Below, one piece after another: positions 15,480-24,936 of a stretch of 64,000 bases of DNA. The position numbers and the translations under genes are program-made. The stretch comes from CBDDHT01 sp965227905 (GTDB taxonomy: Bacteria; Pseudomonadota; Alphaproteobacteria; Rhizobiales; Methyloligellaceae): the NCBI GenBank assembly GCA_965227905.1, contig OZ245780.1, positions 5,642,001 to 5,706,000 of the forward strand, read 5' to 3'. Numbering within the stretch: position 1 is the stretch's first letter; every line of letters starts with the position of its first letter. The notes below the pieces were generated by a model that made no database searches, was not told the origin of the DNA, and saw only the letters and a program-made list of their open reading frames with translations.

Positions 15480-16862
15480 TCAATCATAATAGAACCGCTC
15501 CGAGACGACCTGTTTGCCGGGTACGCCCATGGACAGAAGCGTTGCCTCCACGCTCTCGATCATGGGCAGCGGGCCACAGACGAAATAGAGCCAGCTCTCA
15601 GCATCGGGATTCGTCAGGACTTCTTTGACACTGGCGGTATCGATTATGCCCGTCCGTCCCGCCCAATCGTCTGTCGGCTCGTGGAGAATGTGCTCGATCC
15701 TCAAATCGAGAGTCTTCTGCATCTCGAGAAACTCATCGGCATAAACGATCTGGTCAAATGCCCTGTTGCCATAGATAAGCACGACGGGCCGAGTATCGCG
15801 TGCTTCGTGTAGCTGGCGAAGAATACTGAGCAGGGGCGCGATGCCGACACCGCCCGCAATCAAGGCGATCCCGCTGCCTTGCCGATCATCAATGGTCAGG
15901 TTTCCGTGCGGACCATCGACATAGGCGACTGTTCCCGGTTCTATGCTACCGATGCTGCGGGTGAAGTCGCCGACTTCCTTGATGACGAAACTCAGCCGAT
16001 CCTTGCTTGCAGGCGCCGACGCAATTGAGAACGGGTTTTCGAAGAGCGAGAACGGATTGTGCCCGACATTCAACCAGACAAATTGCCCTGCCGAAAAATC
16101 AATAGCCTCGCCGCGCCTTGGCGCCACGACAAGCTCCCAAGTCTTGGCAGCAATTTTCCGCACAGACTCGACGCGATAGGGGCGCTGTAGTTGCCAGGCC
16201 GGCTTGATCACATAGACCCATAGCAGTGTGAAAAGTGCAATCGCAAGCAGCGTGAACCAAAATGCTGCGAGGATCGAGTCTCCGCTGTATCGCCCTGCTT
16301 GCATTGTATGCATTGTGCCAAAAACAGCGATGATAAGAGCTGCAAGTCCGTGTGAGAAACGCCAGGCCTCATAGCTGCCGCCGCGCTGCTCCCGGAAGAT
16401 GGCGAAGAAAACCATCACTGCGAGCACGACCCATGCAACCAGACCTGTCGCGATAGACACCATGGAAAGACCGAGGTTCTGCCGGCCCGTCACATCCCAG
16501 GGAAGCGGATAGTTCAGCATGGGCGCGGTGTATAAGAACGGATGAATAAGAATAAGCACCGTGAACGTGCGCGCCATCAATTGATGGAAGCGCATGGTCG
16601 TATCGATTCCGATTCGACCGGATACGCTGCGGAACCGACCGGACAGCAGGAATTCGATCAGGAGACCGGAAAATGCGGCCATGGCCAACGCCGATGAAAT
16701 CTCATCCGGCCAGTTGCGCGGCGGAAGGCCCTGCGCGTAGGCGAAGCCGATCGGAGCCAGGACAAGTCCCGTGTAGAACATAAGCAGGACCGACGGCCCT
16801 TGAATCCACTGCGTGCACCGACGCAATAGACTTGTATCGCCATGGCGCGCCGTACCGGTCAT
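15480..16862 (-). CDS. Ferric-reductase-like transmembrane flavocytochrome
   Basis: 460 residues. The first half has six predicted transmembrane helices, with likely haem-ligand histidines in RFHQLMARTFTVLILIHPFLY and EAWRFSHGLAALIIAVFGTMH. The second half is a ferredoxin-NADP reductase module: FSAGQFVWLNVG, FENPFSIASAP (flavin site), GGVGIAPLLSILRQL (pyridine nucleotide site) and the C-terminal YFVCGPLPMIESVE ending in SERFYYD. It should carry electrons from cytosolic NAD(P)H across the inner membrane to an acceptor such as ferric chelates or a quinone; the acceptor is unknown. Followed by a 28-residue membrane microprotein. Confidence 0.9.
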   Translation of the reverse strand: MTGTARHGDTSLLRRCTQWIQGPSVLLMFYTGLVLAPIGFAYAQGLPPRNWPDEISSALAMAAFSGLLIEFLLSGRFRSVSGRIGIDTTMRFHQLMARTFTVLILIHPFLYTAPMLNYPLPWDVTGRQNLGLSMVSIATGLVAWVVLAVMVFFAIFREQRGGSYEAWRFSHGLAALIIAVFGTMHTMQAGRYSGDSILAAFWFTLLAIALFTLLWVYVIKPAWQLQRPYRVESVRKIAAKTWELVVAPRRGEAIDFSAGQFVWLNVGHNPFSLFENPFSIASAPASKDRLSFVIKEVGDFTRSIGSIEPGTVAYVDGPHGNLTIDDRQGSGIALIAGGVGIAPLLSILRQLHEARDTRPVVLIYGNRAFDQIVYADEFLEMQKTLDLRIEHILHEPTDDWAGRTGIIDTASVKEVLTNPDAESWLYFVCGPLPMIESVEATLLSMGVPGKQVVSERFYYD

Positions 16863-17144
16863 TGGGTTGACCTAAACGATTTGACACGACACCGCGGCAT
16901 TTTGTCTGACACTTCGCAATACAGTTTCGGGAGTAAAGGTTATATCTCGTACCGATTCCTGGCATGGCCAAGGTCGTATGTTCGTGTTCCCTGGCGGCAC
17001 GTTTGCGATTTAACCGGATGTATGATTGTCAGAACTGCCGGTTTGTCGCTTTGACGTCGATCAGTGACTGCCAACCTAAATCAACAGAGTCGTTAGCCTG
17101 ACCCTATCGCATTTGGGCAAAGCCGACCGTTTTGGAGAGAGCGT

Positions 17145-18845
17145 TTGACCGAGTCGAAAATTCTGTCCGACGTTTTGATCTTTCTGGTCGCCGCAATTGT
17201 CGTTGTCCCGGCATTCCGGCGCCTGAAGACGAGTCCTGTTCTGGGCTATCTAGCGGCCGGCATTCTCGTTGGCCCGCATGGTCTTGCAGTCATCAGCGAC
17301 TCTAAGAGCGCGCATACTCTGGCCGAATTCGGCGTCGTGTTTCTTCTTTTCATGATCGGGCTCGAACTCTCAGTCGAACGCTTGCGTTCTTTGGGCCGTT
17401 ACGTATTCGGACTTGGCGCACTTCAGGTGATCCTTACCGGTTTTCTCATCACCGGTATCGCCTGGGCGCTCGGCGCCAATGGTGAGGCAGCGATCATTAT
17501 CGGCGGCGGCCTGGCATTATCGTCTACCGCGTTTGCACTCCAGCTTCTGATTGAGAGAGGAGAACGGACAACGCCATACGGTGTCATCGCATTTGCCATT
17601 CTGCTCTTTCAAGACCTCACCATCGTGCCCCTATTGATGCTGGCGACCCTGTTCGGCGAAGGACAAAGTTCGTTCTTTACTGCCATGGGCATGGCGACTT
17701 TGAAGGCTACAGTTGCATTGGTTCTCGTAATCGGTGTCGGCCGGCTGATCCTCCGGCCTGTCTACCGCATTATTGCGGAAACGCGGAGTTCGGAACTCTT
17801 TGTGGCCACCACTCTGCTGGTTGTGCTCGGCACTGGATGGCTGATGTCACTCGTCGGCATGTCGATGGTGCTCGGAGCCTTCCTGGCGGGCCTTCTCTTG
17901 TCCGAAACGGAATACCGGCATCAGGTCGAAGCGGATATTCGTCCGTTCCGCGGCATTCTGCTCGGCCTGTTCTTCATGACGGTCGGCATGTCTATCGACA
18001 TTGCTCTCATTCAAAGCGAGCTGTTGCAGATCTCACTGATCGTTCTGAGCCTCATGGTCGGCAAGACCATCGTTACGGCCTGCCTGTGCAAGGGGTTTGG
18101 GTTGCCGACAGCCGTTTCCGTTCGTGTCGGACTGCTTCTGTCGCAAGGCGGAGAGTTTGGATTTGTGCTTTTCCTGACCGCCAGCATTTTGGGTCTTCTG
18201 GATATGGAGACGACACAACTTCTCCTGGCTAGCATCACGCTCACAATGGTCGCCACACCAGCTATGGCATATGTAGGCAGCGTGTTTTCATCGCTCATCG
18301 AGAAGCGGGAAAAAGGGACAATCGCAGGTGTTGAACTCATCGGGGAGGACTTGAACGACCACGTCTTGATCGCAGGTTTCGGCCGTGTCGGTCAGACGTC
18401 GGCAAAGATCCTTTCCGCTGGCGGCGTCGCTCATATCGCTCTTGATCTGGATACCTCAAGAATTGCGGCATGCAGGGCAAAGGGGATGCCTGTTTTCTTC
18501 GGCGATGCCAGTCGGATCGAAATCCTGAATGCAGCAGGCGCAAGCCGTGCAAGAGGTGCGATCATCACGATTGACGATCCGGCAACGGCTGTTGGTATTG
18601 TCTCGGCGCTACGCGAGTTTTTCCCAGAGCTGCCGATTTTCGCAAGGGCGCAGGATTTGAACCACGCCCGTCTTCTGGAAGAGGAAGGCGCGACGGAGGC
18701 CATCCCCGAAACGCTCGAAGCAAGTCTTCAACTCGGTGCCATCGCAATGGTCTCGATGGGCACCGGCTTTAGCGATGTGTCCGAGATTATCCAGGACCTT
18801 CGCAGCAATGACTACGCGAATCTCGGCGACACGATCCATCGCTAG
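17145..18845 (+). CDS. CPA2-family cation:proton antiporter with TrkA-N domain (KefB-like)
   Basis: 566 residues, starting at a TTG preceded by GGAGAGAG. Residues 1-380 form a 12-13 helix Na+/H+-exchanger fold (GYLAAGILVGPHGLAVI, FLLFMIGLELS, ALSSTAFALQLL, FQDLTIVPLL, VGMSMVLGAFLAGLLLS). Residues 405-530 form a Rossmann RCK/TrkA-N domain with the nucleotide motif VLIAGFGRVGQTSAK. Related proteins exchange K+ or Na+ for H+ under control of NADH or glutathione adducts; selectivity cannot be read from sequence. It converges on the SLC13 permease gene, 29 bases away. Confidence 0.92.
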   Translation: MTESKILSDVLIFLVAAIVVVPAFRRLKTSPVLGYLAAGILVGPHGLAVISDSKSAHTLAEFGVVFLLFMIGLELSVERLRSLGRYVFGLGALQVILTGFLITGIAWALGANGEAAIIIGGGLALSSTAFALQLLIERGERTTPYGVIAFAILLFQDLTIVPLLMLATLFGEGQSSFFTAMGMATLKATVALVLVIGVGRLILRPVYRIIAETRSSELFVATTLLVVLGTGWLMSLVGMSMVLGAFLAGLLLSETEYRHQVEADIRPFRGILLGLFFMTVGMSIDIALIQSELLQISLIVLSLMVGKTIVTACLCKGFGLPTAVSVRVGLLLSQGGEFGFVLFLTASILGLLDMETTQLLLASITLTMVATPAMAYVGSVFSSLIEKREKGTIAGVELIGEDLNDHVLIAGFGRVGQTSAKILSAGGVAHIALDLDTSRIAACRAKGMPVFFGDASRIEILNAAGASRARGAIITIDDPATAVGIVSALREFFPELPIFARAQDLNHARLLEEEGATEAIPETLEASLQLGAIAMVSMGTGFSDVSEIIQDLRSNDYANLGDTIHR

Positions 18846-18874
18846 AACCTGTTCCGACAGCTTCGGAAGAGACG

Positions 18875-20653
18875 CTAGAACGGCCAGACGATCAGAATCA
18901 TCGGCACCGATACGCCAATGACCAGGATTTCCAACGGCAGCCCCATTCGCCAATAGTCGCCGAAACGATAACCGCCCGGTCCCATGATCAAGGTATTGTT
19001 CTTGTGTCCGATAGGAGTGAGGAAGGCGCAGGACGCGGCTATAGCAACTGCCATCAGGAAAGGGTCCGGACTGACATTCAACCGCTCGGCGATGTCAACG
19101 GCAATCGGAGCGGCGATGACTGCCGTCGCCGTATTGTTGAGAACGTCGGAGAGGGTCATGGTCACAACCATCAGAACGGTAAGCACGATGGCCGGCGATG
19201 CATCGCTGAAAATCGTGAGAATCCCCTGCGCCACGAGGGCCGTACCACCACTGTCTTCCAGCGCGACTCCGATCGGAATGAGCGATGCCAATAACACGAT
19301 GACCGGCCACTCTACCGCTTCGTAGAGACGTTTGACCGGCACAATATTGAGAAGAGCCATCAGCACGCATGTCGCTGCCAATGCCACCGGCAAATAGATG
19401 ACGCCGATACTGGCCAGAATGATTGCCGTCGCGAAAATGCCAACGGCGAGCCATGCCTTGTCGCGACGCAAAACCTCAAGATCGCGCGCTGCTAATGGCA
19501 GACAGCCAAGCCAATCGATCGTCTCTTCAAGGCGTTCAGTGGGGCCATAGAGCAACAGCACGTCACCGGGTTGAACAATGAGTTGGCGAACCCTTTCGCG
19601 GAATGGACGGCCGCGGCGCGACACACCGAGTAGCGATACGCCATGACGATACAACAGCTTTAGCGAAAAGGCTGAACGCCCTTCGATACGCGCGCCTTCC
19701 GGGACGACGACCTCGACAAATCCAGTATCCGCTGTCGACAAGGCGCCGGCATGCTTCTCGGAACCTGCATATTCGAGCCCCATGGCACCGACCAGTGTCT
19801 CGATTGCGGCAGGAGGCGCTTCCACCACGAGGATATCGCCTTTGCGAATGGTCTGTCGGCGCGCCTGGCCCGGAAGTCGTTTGCCCCGGCGGATAAGACC
19901 GAGAATGACGACATCCGACTCTTCTGCATCGTCGTATATATCACGGACCAACTTATCGATGATTTTCGATTTTTCAGGGACTTTGAGCTCGGCAACATAT
20001 CCGCCAAGATCGAAGAGATCCTTGCCGCTATCATGTCCTCTCGGCGTTGCTGGAATAAGCCGCCAACCAACAAACGCCACGAACGCCACGCCAACGGTCG
20101 CAGCGACGATACCGACCGGCGCAAAATCGAACATTTCAAATGGTTGCCCGAGAGCCTTTTCCCGAAAACTTGCGATAATGATGTTCGGCGGCGTACCAAT
20201 CAGGGTCACCAGACCGCCGAGGATCGTCGCAAACGACAGAGGCATGAGCGTCAATGCAGGGCTACGGCCGGCTTTTTGAGCTGCCTGAATATCGACCGGC
20301 ATGAGCAGCGCCAATGCACCGACATTGTTCATGACGGCCGACAATGCGGCACCGACGCCGGCCATCAGCCCAACATGCGTCGAGATGGACCGCGACGCGC
20401 TGATGATGAAGCGGGCGATCACCTCGATCGCTCCGGAACTGACCAGGCCACGGCTGACGATAAGCACCAGCGCGATGATTATGACCGCAGGATGCCCGAA
20501 CCCATCAAAGGCTTGATCCTTGGGGACAACGCCGACAACAACCGCGACAATCAAGGCACCAAACGCCACAAGATCGTAACGGATACGCCCCCAGATCAGC
20601 AGGGCAAAAACAACGCCCAGCATCACAAATAGAAAAATCTGATCATCCGTCAT
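18875..20653 (-). CDS. SLC13/DASS-family anion permease with two TrkA-C (RCK-C) domains
   Basis: 592 residues: an N-terminal membrane half (FLFVMLGVVFALLIWGRIRY, HPAVIIIALVLIVSRGL, GTPPNIIIASFREKALGQPF), a central soluble pair of RCK-C domains (IRKGDILVVEAPP and VQPGDVLLLYGPTERL) and a C-terminal membrane half ending ILVIGVSVPMILIVWPF. The SNT-like signature around TPPN and the second LNNTATAVIAAPIAVDIA are seen. This family moves sulfate, di- or tricarboxylates with sodium; the split-by-RCK architecture is common in bacterial putative sulfate permeases. Substrate is unproven. The gene converges with the CPA2 antiporter. Confidence 0.9.
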   Translation of the reverse strand: MTDDQIFLFVMLGVVFALLIWGRIRYDLVAFGALIVAVVVGVVPKDQAFDGFGHPAVIIIALVLIVSRGLVSSGAIEVIARFIISASRSISTHVGLMAGVGAALSAVMNNVGALALLMPVDIQAAQKAGRSPALTLMPLSFATILGGLVTLIGTPPNIIIASFREKALGQPFEMFDFAPVGIVAATVGVAFVAFVGWRLIPATPRGHDSGKDLFDLGGYVAELKVPEKSKIIDKLVRDIYDDAEESDVVILGLIRRGKRLPGQARRQTIRKGDILVVEAPPAAIETLVGAMGLEYAGSEKHAGALSTADTGFVEVVVPEGARIEGRSAFSLKLLYRHGVSLLGVSRRGRPFRERVRQLIVQPGDVLLLYGPTERLEETIDWLGCLPLAARDLEVLRRDKAWLAVGIFATAIILASIGVIYLPVALAATCVLMALLNIVPVKRLYEAVEWPVIVLLASLIPIGVALEDSGGTALVAQGILTIFSDASPAIVLTVLMVVTMTLSDVLNNTATAVIAAPIAVDIAERLNVSPDPFLMAVAIAASCAFLTPIGHKNNTLIMGPGGYRFGDYWRMGLPLEILVIGVSVPMILIVWPF

Positions 20654-20880
20654 CGTGAATGCCGGGCCCCATCGTCACAACAAATAGATGGGTCAACGCC
20701 ATAGCGGGTTTGCCGCCTATTTGCCAGCGAAGCAAAGAACATGAAGGCGATATAGTCTGAGGCACTAGAAGACCACGAACAGGAAACCAAAAGACGCAGA
20801 AAGATATTGTTAAGCCCAAACCAGGATTATATCCGTCAACTTTTTACTTAAGTGCAGTCAAAATACCAATTGAGGCCTTC

Positions 20881-21636
20881 ATGACCTGTTCAGCAGAGAA
20901 AAAGTCACTACCCGGCCCACATCATTGCTCTGCGCTCGGCAACTCATTGGTAGGCATTGTTTTTTCTGCCCTAAAGAAAGAGGCTGAAAATAATCAAGGC
21001 ATACTTACGATGGAAGATCTCGCGCGCCTTGAAGAAGCTTTCGGTCAAGTCGGCGGCGTGATGTCTCCACTCTTCATAGACACATACAATTTCTGTATGA
21101 GTTCGTCGCCAACAAGCAGTTCCAACCCTTTTCAAAAAGAGGACCCGCTCTTCTTTTATTTGCGGGTACGCACGAACAAGATCGTTTCAACCCTGTTCGC
21201 GCGTCAGCTCCAATATGGAGCCAGTCGCTGGCGGGCAGCACTCTGTCGGCAACTTGCCCAATTCGTGCGCGAAACAACGGGTCAGGGCATCGATGACGAG
21301 CTGACGAAGATCTATTTCGATCTTGGTCGCCGCCAAGGCAGAGAGCTGACCGCCAACGATATCCGCGATGACGCCCGCGGAAACCAGGCTCTGACGACCG
21401 CATTGAGAGAATTGACCGCGCAACTGTCAGACCAGCCGGAACTCGAGGAAAAACTCTTGTCCATGCTCAATGACGGTATCCGCGATCTGTTTCCTGATGC
21501 CACCGAGGTCGACACGCTCGTTACTGAAAAGCAGGTAAAGGTATTGCTCAGCGCACTGGAACAGCTGGCCAGGATTGATTGGCCGATCAAGAGCGAATGC
21601 GACGCCTGCGACGCGGCCGAAAGCGCGGTTGGTTAA
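20881..21636 (+). CDS. Hypothetical protein (251 residues), no recognised family
   Basis: I do not recognise this protein. It begins MTCSAEKKSLPGPHHCSALG, has no signal peptide or transmembrane segment, and appears all-helical after residue 30, with charged helices such as LKKEAENNQG, RWRAALCRQLAQFVRETTGQ and LPDATEV-like loops. The tail SECDACDAAESAVG contains a CxxC pair that could bind metal or form a disulfide; six cysteines occur in all. The preceding 227 bases are intergenic and AT-rich close to the start, so it probably has its own promoter. It converges on secA. A regulatory or adaptor role is possible but only a guess. Confidence 0.7.
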   Translation: MTCSAEKKSLPGPHHCSALGNSLVGIVFSALKKEAENNQGILTMEDLARLEEAFGQVGGVMSPLFIDTYNFCMSSSPTSSSNPFQKEDPLFFYLRVRTNKIVSTLFARQLQYGASRWRAALCRQLAQFVRETTGQGIDDELTKIYFDLGRRQGRELTANDIRDDARGNQALTTALRELTAQLSDQPELEEKLLSMLNDGIRDLFPDATEVDTLVTEKQVKVLLSALEQLARIDWPIKSECDACDAAESAVG

Positions 21637-21726
21637 AGCTTGACTCGAAGGTCCTGAAGTCACGAATGCCACCATTCAACAGCATTCGAAACAAACTATC
21701 AGTTCAGTTCCCGATCGCTCGTCCGG

Positions 21727-24552
21727 TCAGATGCGGCCGTGGCAGTGTTTGAATTTCTTGCCTGACCCGCATGGGCAAGGTGCGTTGCGTGGAACTTTGC
21801 CCCACGTCAGCGGGTCGCCCGGGTCCAAATCGACGCCCTTTTGCTTGTTGCGCACAGGTTCCGGCTTGTATTCGTATCCACCGTCAAAACCGTCGCCCTC
21901 ACCGGCTGCCGCCTGCATGCCGCCAGCGGCCGGTTCCATCAAACGTTGGCCGCCTTCGTCGGCAAACTCGTCTTCACCTGAAAGCGGACTGACATGATGG
22001 GCCTCCATCTCCGGAAGTTCCGCCATCTCCAAGAGTGGCGCCTCATCGTCGGGGGCCAGCTGAACGTGCATCAGCTGACCGGTGACCGCTTCGCGCAAAC
22101 GGTTCAAAAGCGTTTCGAACAGCGTGAAGCTCTCGGTCTTATACTCATTCAACGGATCGCGCTGACCGTAACCACGCAAGCCAATCACCTGCCGCAAGTG
22201 CTCAAGTGTGATGAGATGCTCACGCCATAGATGATCGAGTGTTTGTAGAAGGACTGCTTTTTCGATCTGACGCATGACATCCGGACCGACGTCGGCAGCC
22301 TTCTTTGCGGCCGCCTGATCGGCCGCCTGCGTCAGTCGCTCATGGATCTCTTCGTCTGCTATACCTTCTTCTGCAGCCCACTCTTCGATCGGCAGATCAA
22401 GCGCAAAAACGTTTTGCACCGCCTCACGCAATCCGGCCGAATCCCATTGCTCGGCATAAGCTTTTTCCGGGATATGCTCTGACACAAGTGCATCGATGAC
22501 TTGATGGCGCATGTCGCCAACAGCCTCGGTGACCTCTTCGTCCTCCATGATTTCCAAGCGCTGCTCGAAAATCACGCGGCGCTGATCGTTCATCACATCA
22601 TCGAATTTGAGGATCTGCTTTCGTGCGTCGAAGTTCCGTGCTTCGACTTTCTGCTGCGCCTTCTCGAGGGCCTTGTTGATCCATGGATGGATAATCGCCT
22701 CGCCTTCCTGCAAGCCGAGCTTCTGGAGCATGCCGTCCATGCGGTCGGAACCGAAAATACGCATCAGATCGTCATCGAGCGAAAGGTAGAACTTCGAGTG
22801 CCCCGGATCGCCCTGGCGTCCGGACCGGCCGCGCAACTGATTGTCGATACGCCGGCTCTCGTGGCGCTCGGTGCCGATCACATAGAGGCCGCCAGCCTCG
22901 AGGGCAGTCTTTTTCCTCTCATCGACTTCAGCCTGAATGACCGCTTTTTGAGCCTCTATTTCGCTTTCGGTCGGCGCGCCGGTTTTTTCCGTGACGGATT
23001 CCACCCAGTGGTCCACCAGCATGTCGATATTGCCGCCAAGTTGAATATCCGTTCCGCGGCCCGCCATGTTCGTTGCGATCGTAATGGCGCCGGGAATACC
23101 AGCCTGGGAGATGATGAAGGCTTCCTGTTCGTGATAGCGGGCGTTTAGCACGCTGAAATCCTTCAAGCCGTCCTTGCGGAGCGACTCAGCCAGCTGCTCC
23201 GACTTCTCGATCGAGGTCGTGCCGACCAAGATCGGTTGGCCGCGCTCGCGGCAATCCTTGATGAGCGCGATGATCGCGTCGTATTTCTCCTTGGTCGTCC
23301 GATAGACTTCGTCATCGTCGTCGATACGAACCATGTCCCGATTGGTCGGAATCTCGAGCACGTCGAGCCCATAGATGTCCATGAACTCGTCTGCTTCGGT
23401 GACGGCCGTCCCCGTCATACCGGCGAGCTTGTCATAGAGCCTGAAATAGTTCTGGAACGTGATCGAGGCGAGCGTCTGGTTTTCGGGCTGGATGGAGACC
23501 CGTTCCTTTGCCTCGAGTGCCTGGTGCAAGCCTTCCGAATAGCGGCGGCCTTCCATCATGCGACCTGTGAACTCGTCAATAATTACGACCTCGTCGTTCT
23601 TGACGATGTAATCCTTGTCGCGATTGAAGAGTTTGTGCGCCCGCAATGCCTGATTGATGTGATGGACAACGCTAACATTTTCCACGTCATAGAGTGAAGC
23701 GCCCTTCAGAAGGTCAGCGCCGCGCGACAGCTCTTCAATGTGCTCATTGCCCTTCTCCGTCAACACGACAGTCTTGAGCTTTTCATCGACCTCGAAATCT
23801 TCCTCGATCAGATCGGGGATAAGGGCGTCCAGGGCGACATATAGATCGGACCGGTCTTCCACAGGACCAGAAATGATCAGCGGCGTCCGCGCTTCATCGA
23901 CCAGGATGGAATCCACCTCGTCGACGATCGAGAAATGATGGCCGCGTTGAACCATCTCCTCGGCGGAGTACTTCATATTGTCGCGAAGATAGTCGAAACC
24001 AAATTCGTTGTTGGTCCCATAGGTTACATCGCAGGCATATTGTTCCTTGCGCTCGGCGTCATCATGTTCGTGGAGGATGCAGCCAAAGGTCAGGCCGAGA
24101 AACTTGTAGACATCGCCCATCCACTGGGCGTCGCGCTTGGCCAGATAGTCGTTGACCGTCACCACATGAACGCCTTTGCCGGTCAGGGCATTGAGGTAGA
24201 CCGGCAGTGTCGCAACAAGCGTCTTGCCCTCGCCGGTTTTCATTTCGGCGATATTGCCGTCGTTCAAGACCATGCCACCGATCAGCTGCACATCGAAATG
24301 GCGCTGACCCAGCGTCCGTTTTGCGGCCTCGCGAACCGTCGCAAATGCAGGCACCAGAAGATCGTCGACCTTCTTGCCGGCCCGGATCTCTTCGCGAAAT
24401 CGCTCCGTTCGCGCCCTGAGAGCTTCGTCGCTTAGATTTTCGAGCTCGCCTTCGAGGGCATTGATCTCCGCAACTCGGGCATTGTATGCCTTGACCTTGC
24501 GATCATTCGATGAGCCGAAGAATTTGCTCGCGAGCTTCCCGAGCGCAACCAT
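21727..24552 (-). CDS. secA: Preprotein translocase subunit SecA
   Basis: SecA is the ATPase that drives preproteins through SecYEG. From the ATG at 24552 (MVALGKLASKFFG) it is 941 residues, of normal length. The Walker A motif MKTGEGKTLVA, the DEAD-like motif with VDEVDSILVDEARTPL, the second nucleotide-binding domain with TNMAGRGTDIQLGG and GRSGRQGDPG, and the C-terminal zinc finger CPCGSGKKFKHCHG are all present. The 6 extra codons up to 24570 are less likely. It is divergent from the parvulin gene. Confidence 0.98.
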   Translation of the reverse strand: MVALGKLASKFFGSSNDRKVKAYNARVAEINALEGELENLSDEALRARTERFREEIRAGKKVDDLLVPAFATVREAAKRTLGQRHFDVQLIGGMVLNDGNIAEMKTGEGKTLVATLPVYLNALTGKGVHVVTVNDYLAKRDAQWMGDVYKFLGLTFGCILHEHDDAERKEQYACDVTYGTNNEFGFDYLRDNMKYSAEEMVQRGHHFSIVDEVDSILVDEARTPLIISGPVEDRSDLYVALDALIPDLIEEDFEVDEKLKTVVLTEKGNEHIEELSRGADLLKGASLYDVENVSVVHHINQALRAHKLFNRDKDYIVKNDEVVIIDEFTGRMMEGRRYSEGLHQALEAKERVSIQPENQTLASITFQNYFRLYDKLAGMTGTAVTEADEFMDIYGLDVLEIPTNRDMVRIDDDDEVYRTTKEKYDAIIALIKDCRERGQPILVGTTSIEKSEQLAESLRKDGLKDFSVLNARYHEQEAFIISQAGIPGAITIATNMAGRGTDIQLGGNIDMLVDHWVESVTEKTGAPTESEIEAQKAVIQAEVDERKKTALEAGGLYVIGTERHESRRIDNQLRGRSGRQGDPGHSKFYLSLDDDLMRIFGSDRMDGMLQKLGLQEGEAIIHPWINKALEKAQQKVEARNFDARKQILKFDDVMNDQRRVIFEQRLEIMEDEEVTEAVGDMRHQVIDALVSEHIPEKAYAEQWDSAGLREAVQNVFALDLPIEEWAAEEGIADEEIHERLTQAADQAAAKKAADVGPDVMRQIEKAVLLQTLDHLWREHLITLEHLRQVIGLRGYGQRDPLNEYKTESFTLFETLLNRLREAVTGQLMHVQLAPDDEAPLLEMAELPEMEAHHVSPLSGEDEFADEGGQRLMEPAAGGMQAAAGEGDGFDGGYEYKPEPVRNKQKGVDLDPGDPLTWGKVPRNAPCPCGSGKKFKHCHGRI

Positions 24553-24936
24553 CGTGTGAACCCTTTTCATCTATTGGAATCAGCAGCTTAACCGCCGCGA
24601 CCGGCATGGCTGCCGGTGTCACGTCGGCTTCGGCGCCGATAGCCTTGCGACATGGTGCCGAAGCTCGCACATTCCTCCGCGTCAGGAAAGCATGTTCAGG
24701 ATACGGAAGGAGGCGCCCAGGACGGCAATCTGCTCAGACAGATAGGTGCGTCCGGTCCCCTTGTCAACGCGGCCAATTCTGCCCGCAGAATCAATGCAAA
24801 TTGCCGTGATCTCGCCCATTCTCCACTTTGCAAACCACACAATCACACGCTAAGAGTGCACCCGACGGCAGATCGTGGCCGACCCGGACCGGCAGCAGCC
24901 GCCAGAAGGCGTGCGCTCCCTGGGCGAAACAAAAGG
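24553..24936. other. Divergent intergenic region between secA and the parvulin gene
   Basis: 384 bases without a convincing gene. It holds a sigma70-like promoter for secA (24739-24767) and, near the right end, the ribosome binding site AAAAGG for the parvulin. An open frame through the right half in phase with the parvulin is a low-complexity read-through, not protein-like. Confidence 0.6.
24739..24767 (-). promoter_or_regulatory. Sigma70-type promoter, probably for secA
   Basis: On the minus strand TTGACA (24767-24762) is followed after 17 bases by TATCTG (24744-24739). The -35 is perfect and the -10 has four of six consensus bases. Transcription from here would give secA a leader of about 180 bases. 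Confidence 0.5.

Noticed and set aside
19751..20632. Open frame of 293 codons antisense to the SLC13 permease
   Set aside because: It is highly charged with many His, Asp and Arg, typical of an antisense reading of a membrane protein.
22501..23148. Open frame of 215 codons antisense to secA
   Set aside because: A shadow of the secA reading frame with no domain features.
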